The notes beneath the pieces were generated by a model. It made no database searches. It was not told the origin of the DNA and saw nothing but the letters and a program-made list of their open reading frames with translations. Positions 1-6,488 of a stretch of DNA of 11,859 bases are shown here, one piece after another (position 1 is the stretch's first letter; the number at the start of each line of letters is the position of its first letter). The DNA is from Candidatus Woesearchaeota archaeon. GTDB taxonomy: Archaea; Nanobdellota; Nanobdellia; Woesearchaeales; JAUUYB01. Both the position numbers and the translations under genes were made by a program. The DNA is taken from contig JAUUYB010000022.1 of NCBI GenBank assembly GCA_030590605.1, forward strand, positions 1-11,859, given 5' to 3'.

Positions 1-158
1 GTTGCCACCATAGATTTTGATTGGCTGGCAGAAGTATATGCTCTTTCTTGCGCCGCGCCTGTCGTCTGGATGATCACGACTGATGCTATGACTGAGATGA
101 CCAGCACTGTCATTAGAAATATCAGGAAGCCGATGCCCATCTCACCTTTTTTCGTCAC
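1..158 (-). CDS. Archaellin (archaeal flagellin), N-terminal part, cut by window edge
   Basis: Only the first 52 codons are present. The gene runs leftward off the window. Read from a GTG at 158, the protein begins V-T-K-K-G followed by EMGIGFLIFLM and a hydrophobic stretch ending in VVIIQTTGAAQERA. This is the class III signal peptide of archaellins. A prepilin-type peptidase (FlaK/PibD) should cut after KKG, leaving Glu at +1 and the conserved Gly-Ile-Gly. The hydrophobic helix forms the filament core, and the Gln-x-x-Ala at its end is typical of archaellins. An in-frame ATG at 200 would give a 19-residue leader, but it lies upstream of the start site predicted from the TATA-like box at 214-222, so I prefer the GTG. 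A type IV pilin with the same signal class is the alternative. Confidence 0.78.
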   Translation of the reverse strand, partial: MTKKGEMGIGFLIFLMTVLVISVIASVVIIQTTGAAQERAYTSASQSKSMVA

Positions 159-213
159 TTTCGCCTGTAAAAAATACCAATTACGGAATTTAGTATACAT
201 ATGAGTATATTGG

Positions 214-222
214 TATTTAAAG
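214..222 (-). promoter_or_regulatory. TATA-like box for the archaellin gene
   Basis: The minus strand reads CTTTAAATA here. With the usual archaeal spacing of about 26 bases from box centre, transcription would begin near 191. That leaves a leader of about 33 bases before the GTG at 158 and excludes the ATG at 200. The assignment is inferred from sequence and spacing only. Confidence 0.5.
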
Positions 223-280
223 CTTTCCATTTGCTCGATTACACCCACTCAATATTCAACCCAGAGAAATCTTCCATAAT

Positions 281-289
281 CTTTAAATA
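281..289 (+). promoter_or_regulatory. TATA-like box for the MoxR operon
   Basis: CTTTAAATA on the plus strand is the same 9-mer as the divergent archaellin box. Transcription is predicted near 311-312. This puts the upstream in-frame ATG at 309 outside the message and the ATG at 324 just behind a ribosome binding site. Confidence 0.55.
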
Positions 290-312
290 GCATTGGAAAC
301 GAACCAGAATGC

Positions 313-319
313 GGGGTGG
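313..319 (+). promoter_or_regulatory. Ribosome binding site deciding the MoxR start
   Basis: GGGGTGG lies four bases before the ATG at 324 and matches the archaeal anti-Shine-Dalgarno core. The ATG at 309 has no such site and sits at or before the predicted transcription start, so 324 is the better start. Confidence 0.55.
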
Positions 320-323
320 CGAA

Positions 324-1313
324 ATGCAAAATAGCGATATCAAGAAACTTAATGAACAAGCCAATATCTTTACCAAGAAGATCGCCTCTATGAAAGAGGA
401 GTTGAAGAAAGTCATCGTAGGTCAGGACGATATCATCGATAAGGTGATGATCGCAATCATCGCAGATGGTCATGTACTTCTCGAAGGGGTCCCAGGACTC
501 GCAAAGACTCTTCTCATAAAGACTCTCGCAGAATCTATGGATGTGGACTTCAAGAGGATCCAGTTCACACCGGACCTCCTGCCAGCAGACATCATGGGGA
601 CTAAGATCTACAATCACAAGAACGCGACATTCAGCACACAGAAAGGACCTATCTTCGCTAACATCATCCTGGCAGACGAGATCAATCGTGCTCCTCCAAA
701 GGTCCAGTCCGCACTCCTTGAGGCGATGCAGGAATACCAGGTGACTATATCCGGAGATACCTTGCCGCTTAAGAGACCTTTCCTCGTCCTAGCTACGCAG
801 AACCCGATCGAGACTGAGGGGACCTACATGCTGCCTGAAGCCCAGGTTGACAGGTTCATGTTCAAGCTCGTCATAACTTATCCTGATCTAGAAGAGGAAA
901 AAGAGATCATCAGAAGGATGACTGGAGGGAAGGATCCCAAGACCAATAAGATCGCCTCTCCAAAAGACATCCTGGATCTGCAAAGATTCTGCAGGACTGT
1001 CTATGCTGATGAGAAAGTCGAAGATTATGTATCAGAGATAGTCGACTGCACAAGACACCCGGAAAAGTATGGTCTTGAGGTGAACGGCCATATCGATTAC
1101 GGAGCTTCACCAAGAGCGTCGATCTGGCTCATAATCGCAGCGAAAGCGAACGCCCTCCTGAACGGAAGAGGATATGTCACTCCCGAGGACATCCAGGATA
1201 TCGCCTATGATGTGCTCAGGCACCGTATAATTCTCTCGTTTGAGGCAGAGGCTGAAGAGATCCAGACAGACGACATCATCAAGAAGATTCTTTCTACGAT
1301 CAAGGTTCCATGA
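324..1313 (+). CDS. MoxR family AAA+ ATPase
   Basis: A 329-residue MoxR-type AAA+ ATPase, the usual family length. Visible in order are an N-terminal helix, Walker A GVPGLAKT (about 55-62), Walker B LADEINRAPPK with Asp118-Glu119, sensor 1 ATQNPIETEGTY (157-168), an arginine-finger region LPEAQVDRFMF (Arg177) and sensor 2 GASPRA (Arg264) in the C-terminal lid. MoxR ATPases form rings that act as chaperones, often for partners with von Willebrand A domains, and such partners are encoded immediately downstream here. The stop overlaps the next ATG (ATGA), which indicates translational coupling. The family and ATPase activity are clear. The client is unknown. An in-frame ATG at 309 would add five residues. 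Confidence 0.95.
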   Translation: MQNSDIKKLNEQANIFTKKIASMKEELKKVIVGQDDIIDKVMIAIIADGHVLLEGVPGLAKTLLIKTLAESMDVDFKRIQFTPDLLPADIMGTKIYNHKNATFSTQKGPIFANIILADEINRAPPKVQSALLEAMQEYQVTISGDTLPLKRPFLVLATQNPIETEGTYMLPEAQVDRFMFKLVITYPDLEEEKEIIRRMTGGKDPKTNKIASPKDILDLQRFCRTVYADEKVEDYVSEIVDCTRHPEKYGLEVNGHIDYGASPRASIWLIIAAKANALLNGRGYVTPEDIQDIAYDVLRHRIILSFEAEAEEIQTDDIIKKILSTIKVP

Positions 1314-2188
1314 AGAGCACTAAAGATATCATCAGGAAGGTGAAAAAGGTAGAGATCAGGACCAAGCACCTGGTAGACGGCCTCATCCAGGGCACCTATC
1401 ATTCTATTTTCAAGGGCAGGGGCATAGAATTCAACGAAGTGAGAGAATACGCATACGGAGACGATATCCGCACTATAGATTGGAACGTGACTGCAAGAAT
1501 GAACGAGCCTTATGTCAAGGAATTCATCGAGGAACGTGACATGACAGTCTATATCGTGTTCGATGTATCTGGCAGCGGAGAGTTCGGCAGGGAGAAAGCG
1601 AAGAACGAAGCAGCGACAGAGCTTATCGCATCCCTGATGTTCGGAGCAGCAAGAAATAATGACCGGGTAGGGCTTGCACTTACGACAGACACCCTGGAAC
1701 GTTTCATCCCTGCAAGAAAAGGGAAAAGACACGTGATGAAGCTCATAAGCGAACTCCTCACATATAGCCCGAAATCCAGAGGGACTGACCTTGCAACAGC
1801 GTTAAGATCATTCTCTAAGATAATCAAGAAAAGAAGCATAATCTTCATTGTCTCTGATTTCCTGACAGATGATTTCAGCAAGCCGCTTCGGATTCTCGGA
1901 AGGAAGAATGACTGCATCGCTATCCGTATCTGGGACACTAGGGAACATAATATCCCTGATGTAGGATATATCCTCTTAGAAGACGAAGAGACTGGTGAGC
2001 AGGTGATGGTCGATACTTCTGATGAAGATTTCCGTAAGGAATATGCGAAGATCGTACATCGGGATGACCATAGATTGGATCTGGTCTTCAGGAGGGCAGG
2101 AGCTGACGTCATCGTGTTGAGCGACGATGAGGACATCGAAGTCCCTTTGAAATCATTCTTTAGGATGCGTATGAGGCGGGTACGATGA
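1310..2188 (+). CDS. DUF58 family protein with VWA-like metal site
   Basis: A 292-residue DUF58 protein, nearly always found beside MoxR. The DUF58 signature runs from about 36 to 77 (GRGIEFNEVREYAYGDD, then DWNVTARM). A von Willebrand A-like fold follows. Its metal-ion-dependent adhesion site looks complete: Asp85-x-Ser87-x-Ser89 in FDVSGSG, Thr159 in RGTDL, and Asp183 in VSDFL. No membrane helix is visible, so this is probably a cytosolic form, whereas many DUF58 proteins have N-terminal membrane helices. It starts in a 4-base overlap with the MoxR gene and ends in a 4-base overlap with the next gene. It is likely an adaptor or partner of the MoxR ATPase. The molecular function of DUF58 is not established. 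Confidence 0.93.
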   Translation: MKSTKDIIRKVKKVEIRTKHLVDGLIQGTYHSIFKGRGIEFNEVREYAYGDDIRTIDWNVTARMNEPYVKEFIEERDMTVYIVFDVSGSGEFGREKAKNEAATELIASLMFGAARNNDRVGLALTTDTLERFIPARKGKRHVMKLISELLTYSPKSRGTDLATALRSFSKIIKKRSIIFIVSDFLTDDFSKPLRILGRKNDCIAIRIWDTREHNIPDVGYILLEDEETGEQVMVDTSDEDFRKEYAKIVHRDDHRLDLVFRRAGADVIVLSDDEDIEVPLKSFFRMRMRRVR

Positions 2189-3135
2189 TCACTTTCCTGA
2201 ATCCTTGGATTCTTACAGCTCTCTTTTTGGTTCCAGCGATAATATTATACTATCTGGCTTCTGTCAGGAAACGGAAGACCGCAGCGATAAAGTTCTCAAG
2301 GATAGCTTCGATAAAGAGCGCGCAGAAGAATAAGGTGGTGGCATGGCGTCTCAACATTCTTTTCTACATGACTCTCGCAGCGATCATATTGATGATCGTA
2401 GGATTCTCTGATCCCCATATCCCTCTCAAGCAGACCCGCGAAGGCGTCAATGTAGTTCTCGCTATAGATGTCTCAGGATCGATGCAGGCAAAAGATTACC
2501 TTCCCAACAGGCTGGAGGCAGCCAAGGAATCCTCACAGCTGCTTATCGATTCTCTCCATACCAAAGACAATATAGGTATAGTCGTCTTCGAGTCAGGGGC
2601 GACCACTGCAGCCTATCTCTCACCTTTCAAGGACCGGGTTTCATCGAAGCTGACTGCTATCCAGATAAAGGAGGGTGCGACAGCGATAGGTGATGGGCTG
2701 GGCCTGGCGATCGATATGGCATCATCAGTCCCTAACAAGAAGAAGATAGTGATCCTGCTTTCTGACGGAGTGAACAATCAGGGAGTGATCTCTCCGACTG
2801 AGGCTGTCCAGTTCGCGAAAGCGAATCACATCCAGGTCTACACGATAGGGCTTGGATCTGAAGAGCCTGTGGTTATCGGGACAGACTGGTTCGGCAGACA
2901 GCAGTTCGCAGAACTCGACGAGGTTACGCTTCGGGCGATTGCGAAAGAGACTGGCGGCGAGTACTTCAAATCAGTCGACCAGGAGACTCTTGATGATATC
3001 TATGAGACCATCAGCGAGGATATCGAGAGGGAAAAAGAGCCTGTGTCAATCAGGGATTGGTTCTTCGGTCTCGCGCTTCTTGTTCTTCTGGCTGAGATAT
3101 ATATTCGATATGGGAGATACAGGATCATACAATGA
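2185..3135 (+). CDS. BatA/BatB-like membrane-anchored VWA protein
   Basis: A 316-residue protein with the layout of BatA/BatB. Two N-terminal membrane helices (about 5-25 and 53-74) precede a von Willebrand A domain (about 88-275), and a C-terminal membrane helix (about 292-308) follows. The metal site is intact: IDVSGSM (Asp95, Ser97, Ser99), Thr166 in EGATAIGDGL and Asp194 in LSDGVNNQG. In bacterial Bat operons these proteins accompany MoxR, DUF58 and BatD. Bat stands for Bacteroides aerotolerance, but the biochemical role is unsettled. The ATG overlaps the DUF58 stop, with GAGGCGGGT shortly upstream as a ribosome binding site. The TGA overlaps the next ATG. The MIDAS residues imply divalent-metal-dependent protein binding. 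Confidence 0.93.
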   Translation: MITFLNPWILTALFLVPAIILYYLASVRKRKTAAIKFSRIASIKSAQKNKVVAWRLNILFYMTLAAIILMIVGFSDPHIPLKQTREGVNVVLAIDVSGSMQAKDYLPNRLEAAKESSQLLIDSLHTKDNIGIVVFESGATTAAYLSPFKDRVSSKLTAIQIKEGATAIGDGLGLAIDMASSVPNKKKIVILLSDGVNNQGVISPTEAVQFAKANHIQVYTIGLGSEEPVVIGTDWFGRQQFAELDEVTLRAIAKETGGEYFKSVDQETLDDIYETISEDIEREKEPVSIRDWFFGLALLVLLAEIYIRYGRYRIIQ

Positions 3136-4655
3136 TAGAGCCGCCAGACCGAAGAGAGTTGATGATAGTAGCGATTACCGGGATGTTTCTCCTTATCTGT
3201 GCGATAGTCCAGGCAGAAGAAGTGACACTTGGAACGAATCAGACAGACTACTATTTTCTTATCGGAGAGAACGCAGGATTCCTCATAGATGTCTCGAACT
3301 CGTTCAATGAGAGCATAACTGGTCAGTTTTCTTTCACACTTACACAGCAGCAGAAGACCGGAAACTCTATGACTCAATCATCGAACTCCCAATCTCAATC
3401 CATACAGATAGATAACGGTACTGCTTCGCTGGTCTTCGAGCTAGGACCCCAACAGGCTGTAGGAGAGCATGTATTCCAGAAAGGGAAGTTCGAATACACC
3501 GGTCCTGACGGAATAGGCATGATAGTGACGCTTGAAGATGTGACCATCCATATAATCGAGAATCCGGAAGAGAAGAAAGAGAGCGAACCAGGAGAATGCG
3601 AGTCTCAGACTGCAGAAGAGGCGGCTGAGGAGCAGCAGCAGGCAAGAGAAGAAGCGGAAAAGCAAAGAGAAGAAGAGTTGAGGCGCCAGATGCAGCAGCA
3701 GCAAGAGGCGGACAAGATCGAGAATAAGGTCCAGAACAGCCAGATGAACCAGAACACCGGAGCTCTAAAAAGTGAGATGCAGGATCAGCTGAAACAGGAG
3801 AACCAGGCAAAAGAAAGGATGCAAAAAGCTCTTCAGCAGGATCAGGAATTCCAGGACATGGTGCAGGAACTGATTGACGAAGGATACAATATTACCGGAG
3901 CAGAACTGACTCCTACAGGAAACGAGTCAGGCGAATTCGAGGTGGATTTCGAGAATCCTGAAGGCGACCAGGCAAAGATCAGTGGAAAGACAGAAGGAGA
4001 CGAAGTCACTTCTCTTGATTCTACGAAAAGTCTTTCGATGGAAAACATGATGGAGAAGCTAAAGGATCATCCGGATTACAAGAAGTATGATGAAGAGCTT
4101 TCACAGGGTGGATTCACACAAGGCACCCCTTCGCTCCAGGGTTCAGATATCATGATAGAATACACCGATAGCCAGAACCAGACCGCCCAGATCACTGCCA
4201 CTTTCAATGAGACAGAGATAGAAGAGGTGGACCTCTCCAGAAACAGGACATATTGGCCATACCTGATCCCGTTCTTCATTCTCGCTGGACTCATCGCAGT
4301 CCTGGCTTTCAGGGAAAAAGAAGAGGAACCAGAACCAGCACCATCCCCTATCGATTACAGGAAACATGCATCAAAGATGATCAGCCAGGCGAAGAAGCTC
4401 TATGCCGCAGGCAAAGCAAAAGATGCTTACGGAAAAGTAGGAGAAGCTGTGAGATTCTTCATGAGCTATGATATGGATATCAGGAAACAGCTCACCAACA
4501 ACCAGGTCCTAAGAGAGATGAGAAAGAAAAAGAGAAGCACGACGAAGATGAGAGAATGCTTAAATCTGTGCAGCCTCGTAGAGTTCGCCAAGTACAATCC
4601 CAATGACAAGGATTTCGGAAGGATAGTTAGTATCGCAGAGAAAATCATTTCTTAG
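3132..4655 (+). CDS. BatD-like membrane protein with Gln-rich coiled coil
   Basis: A 507-residue last gene of the MoxR operon. Order: signal or anchor helix (about 11-28); beta-rich extracellular domain (about 30-143) resembling BatD N-terminal domains; acidic, Gln-rich predicted coiled coil (about 155-240, with runs such as MQQQQEADK); two related alpha+beta segments (about 236-296 and 312-368); a membrane helix (about 375-393); and a helical cytoplasmic tail (about 407-507). The tail has an LTNNQVLREM motif like BatD C-terminal regions. Eight Asn-x-Ser/Thr sequons (36, 59, 95, 253, 264, 349, 359, 371) all lie between the two hydrophobic segments, and none lies in the tail. The start is an ATGA overlap with AGGATC six bases upstream. 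Assignment to BatD rests on position and architecture, not on a clear motif, so I give no symbol. It could be an archaeal-specific partner. Confidence 0.8.
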   Translation: MIEPPDRRELMIVAITGMFLLICAIVQAEEVTLGTNQTDYYFLIGENAGFLIDVSNSFNESITGQFSFTLTQQQKTGNSMTQSSNSQSQSIQIDNGTASLVFELGPQQAVGEHVFQKGKFEYTGPDGIGMIVTLEDVTIHIIENPEEKKESEPGECESQTAEEAAEEQQQAREEAEKQREEELRRQMQQQQEADKIENKVQNSQMNQNTGALKSEMQDQLKQENQAKERMQKALQQDQEFQDMVQELIDEGYNITGAELTPTGNESGEFEVDFENPEGDQAKISGKTEGDEVTSLDSTKSLSMENMMEKLKDHPDYKKYDEELSQGGFTQGTPSLQGSDIMIEYTDSQNQTAQITATFNETEIEEVDLSRNRTYWPYLIPFFILAGLIAVLAFREKEEEPEPAPSPIDYRKHASKMISQAKKLYAAGKAKDAYGKVGEAVRFFMSYDMDIRKQLTNNQVLREMRKKKRSTTKMRECLNLCSLVEFAKYNPNDKDFGRIVSIAEKIIS

Positions 4656-4681
4656 ATTAAATTTAAGTTTCATCCAATAAA

Positions 4682-4689
4682 TTTATATA
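4682..4689 (+). promoter_or_regulatory. TATA box for the small lipoprotein gene
   Basis: TTTATATA has its centre 27 to 28 bases before the ATG at 4713, so the message is predicted to be leaderless. It lies in the AT-rich gap after the MoxR operon and gives the small gene its own promoter. Confidence 0.65.
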
Positions 4690-4712
4690 GAACAAAATTT
4701 ATTTAGAGTTTT

Positions 4713-4973
4713 ATGAAATTGTGTATATTCATCTTCCTTATATTGATTATAATGGGTTGCTCAACCCACAAACCAATGGACGCAAAGACAATGGAAGAAG
4801 TTAGACTTAACAAAAAACTTTGTGAAATGGATTCAGATTGTGCTTTCGGAACAGTGATTATTGACGAAGGAGTTAAGAACCTTAATTGTTTTAATAAAAA
4901 AAATATGTTTAACATCACAAATGAATCCGCCTGTTTATGTTGTGACGGGTATTGTAAATATTCATGTTCTTGA
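4713..4973 (+). CDS. Small cysteine-rich lipoprotein, function unknown
   Basis: An 86-residue protein I cannot assign to a named family. The N-terminus is a hydrophobic signal (residues 3-15) ending in the lipobox IMGC, so Cys16 should be lipid-modified and anchor the mature protein outside the membrane. Eight further cysteines follow (37, 43, 59, 74, 76, 77, 81, 85) in the pattern C-x5-C-x15-C-x14-C-x-C-C-x3-C-x3-C, which could form four disulfides. MDSDC resembles the C-x-x-D-S-D-C starts of small secreted disulfide-rich domains. Two sequons, NIT (67) and NES (70), fit an outside location. The promoter is close and the start leaderless. The coding sequence is clearly more AT-rich (AAA, TTA, ATT, TGT codons) than its neighbours, which suggests later acquisition or rapid evolution. 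Confidence 0.75.
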   Translation: MKLCIFIFLILIIMGCSTHKPMDAKTMEEVRLNKKLCEMDSDCAFGTVIIDEGVKNLNCFNKKNMFNITNESACLCCDGYCKYSCS

Positions 4974-4981
4974 AACTTAAA

Positions 4982-5055
4982 GGGTGGCCCGTAGGACATA
5001 CACGAAGTGGATGGCCGTCTGCAGCCCTCGGCGGCGCTGGAGCGTGCAGAGTAAA
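4982..5055 (+). ncRNA. Candidate structured RNA (GC-rich intergenic patch)
   Basis: This patch between two genes is conspicuously GC-rich within AT-rich flanks, a known sign of structured RNA in archaea. It can fold into two modules. Module one: GGC 4986-4988 with GCC 5014-5016, then 4997-4999 with 5011-5013, one A-G mismatch, and 5001-5003 with 5007-5009 closing a GAA loop. Module two: TCTGCA 5018-5023 with TGCAGA 5045-5050, enclosing two small hairpins (GCC/GGC 5024-5032 and CGC/GCG 5035-5044). AGAGTA follows at once and would fit an ANANNA-type box, but I see no convincing kink-turn, so I do not call it an H/ACA guide. Reading it as a GTG-started extension of the downstream protein gives an implausible Arg/Trp-rich sequence. 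Strand and limits are uncertain. Confidence 0.3.
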
Positions 5056-5086
5056 AAACAATACATTTCCCTGATCATGCATAATT

Positions 5087-5094
5087 TTTTATAC
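5087..5094 (+). promoter_or_regulatory. TATA box for the DedA/VTT gene
   Basis: TTTTATAC has its centre about 25.5 bases before the ATG at 5116. This supports a leaderless start there and argues against the longer in-frame reading from the GTG at 4984. The same octamer serves the AI-2E family gene at 10825. Confidence 0.6.
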
Positions 5095-5115
5095 TCACAA
5101 CGCAAAATCACTATT

Positions 5116-5673
5116 ATGGGGGACAGAAGAAAGACTATCACCTATCTGGGATTTGCAGTATTCATCTCATTCTCCTTGATTTCATTATGGGTTCTATTCA
5201 AATTAAACTCGCTTGAGCAGGGCATAATCAACATAGTTGACGTCTATGGCTACGCAGCTATCCTGGCTCTCGCGTTCATCACTGACATGATAATGCAGCC
5301 CATCGGCCCTGATGTTCCGCTGGTCGCTGGCATCCTTATCGGACTCTCTCCGCTTGGAAGCCTCATCTTCGCTTTCGCTGGAAGCATGGCTGCGACTGCG
5401 CTTGGTTATTTTCTCGGAAGGGTCTATGGAGAAGAAGGTTTCCTGAAATTCTATGGCTACAATAGATATCAGAAGTGGAAACGCAGATATGATAAATATG
5501 GAAGGATGATTATCGTCCTCGCAGCTCTCACCCCTCTTCCTTATGTCCCTATCTGCTGGCTCTCAGGCATATTCAGGATGAAGCTCCCTGAATTCCTTAT
5601 CCTCGCCCTTGGCGCAAGAGCACTGAGGCTCATCGGCGTGACTTATCTGGCGCTCATGATCATGACGATGTGA
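5116..5673 (+). CDS. DedA/VTT (SNARE-associated) family membrane protein
   Basis: A 185-residue integral membrane protein of the DedA/VTT family, which is associated with lipid scrambling or carrier recycling and membrane homeostasis. One N-terminal helix (about 8-28) precedes the VTT core. The first half is DMIMQPIGPDVPLVAG then LGYFLGRVYG (about 57-105). The second half is YGRMIIVLAALTPLPYVP (about 128-145) then GIFRMKLPEF and GARALR, matching the family's re-entrant loops with the conserved Gly and Arg. The start at ATG 5116 is chosen because it lies 26 bases from a TATA box. An in-frame GTG at 4984 would add 44 residues without helix-forming or conserved sequence. The stop is directly next to the convergent purQ stop. 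The substrate cannot be read from sequence. Confidence 0.88.
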   Translation: MGDRRKTITYLGFAVFISFSLISLWVLFKLNSLEQGIINIVDVYGYAAILALAFITDMIMQPIGPDVPLVAGILIGLSPLGSLIFAFAGSMAATALGYFLGRVYGEEGFLKFYGYNRYQKWKRRYDKYGRMIIVLAALTPLPYVPICWLSGIFRMKLPEFLILALGARALRLIGVTYLALMIMTM

Positions 5674-6486
5674 TTATTTATGATATTCCACCATGTTCTT
5701 GAATATCTTCAGACCCATCCCTTCAGTCGGCATCTCCATCCCTACGTTCTCTAACTGGTCTTTGATTCGGGTATAATTTGGATGGTTGACGGCAGAATGG
5801 AATGCTTCTGGATGAGGCATCAGCCCAAATATCCTACCAGTTTCATCACATATTCCTGCGATATCATCAAGAGACCCATTTGGGTTGATGAACTGTTCAC
5901 CGTTTGCACGCTCCTTAGTATTCCAATGTACATATCTCATGACAGCTAGATGTTTATCCTGTATCTCTTTCAGTGTGTCCTGATCAGTATAGAACTTACC
6001 TTCAGCATGACGGACTGGAAGAGGGATATAATCCATTCCCTTAGTGAAGACACAAGGCGATTCAGGATCGACTTCAAGCATCACCCATTGATCCCTGAAG
6101 TTTCTGCAATCATTGGCTGTAAAAGATACACTTGGAGTCTTATAGTCTCCGCCAAGAGCAGGAACGATTCCCATCGTAGTAGCGCTTTGGCACCCATTGC
6201 ATATGTTAGCGACCAACCCCCCATCTTCAATGAACTTGTAGAGCTCATCACCTGCCTTTCGTATGAACCTGCCTGCATAGATCTGACCTGCCCCATGATC
6301 ATCTCCCCAGGAAAATCCTCCCCCATTTATCAGGTTCTGATATTCCCTTAGCATCTTTGGATTAGCGAATAGTTCGTTTAGATGTTTCAGGTCTACTTTA
6401 GACCCTGCTTGTTCTACTGCGTATGCGGTCTCTTTGTCGCAATTAAGTCCAAATCCTGTAACTACCAGGGTTCTTGCTGTTACCAT
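5674..6486 (-). CDS. purQ: FGAM synthase glutaminase subunit PurQ
   Basis: A 270-residue class I glutamine amidotransferase. It hydrolyses glutamine and channels ammonia to PurL, which converts formylglycinamide ribonucleotide (FGAR) to FGAM with ATP. Seen in sequence (numbered from the chosen start): GGGFSWGDDHGAG near 55-67, nucleophile Cys99 in NICNGCQ, and His225 and Glu227 in MPHPEAFHS. The triad is therefore complete. The length fits the longer PurQ form that pairs with PurSL proteins, since PurQ of the PurS/L/Q set is usually shorter, about 220-230 residues. I start at ATG 6486 because GAGGGGG lies eight bases upstream. An ATG at 6510 would overlap purL and has no such site. Two bases separate the purL stop from this start, so the genes form one operon. 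The stop abuts the dedA-family stop. Confidence 0.96.
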   Translation of the reverse strand: MVTARTLVVTGFGLNCDKETAYAVEQAGSKVDLKHLNELFANPKMLREYQNLINGGGFSWGDDHGAGQIYAGRFIRKAGDELYKFIEDGGLVANICNGCQSATTMGIVPALGGDYKTPSVSFTANDCRNFRDQWVMLEVDPESPCVFTKGMDYIPLPVRHAEGKFYTDQDTLKEIQDKHLAVMRYVHWNTKERANGEQFINPNGSLDDIAGICDETGRIFGLMPHPEAFHSAVNHPNYTRIKDQLENVGMEMPTEGMGLKIFKNMVEYHK

Positions 6487-6488
6487 TT

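Noticed and set aside
249..617. Open frame of 122 codons on the minus strand over the start of the MoxR gene
   Set aside because: It lies opposite conserved MoxR motifs including Walker A, and has no promoter or family signal of its own. It is a shadow of the real gene.
4984..5115. In-frame GTG extension of the DedA-family protein by 44 residues
   Set aside because: The added Arg/Trp-rich sequence has no family match, while a TATA box sits 26 bases before ATG 5116. The GC-rich patch is better explained as non-coding.
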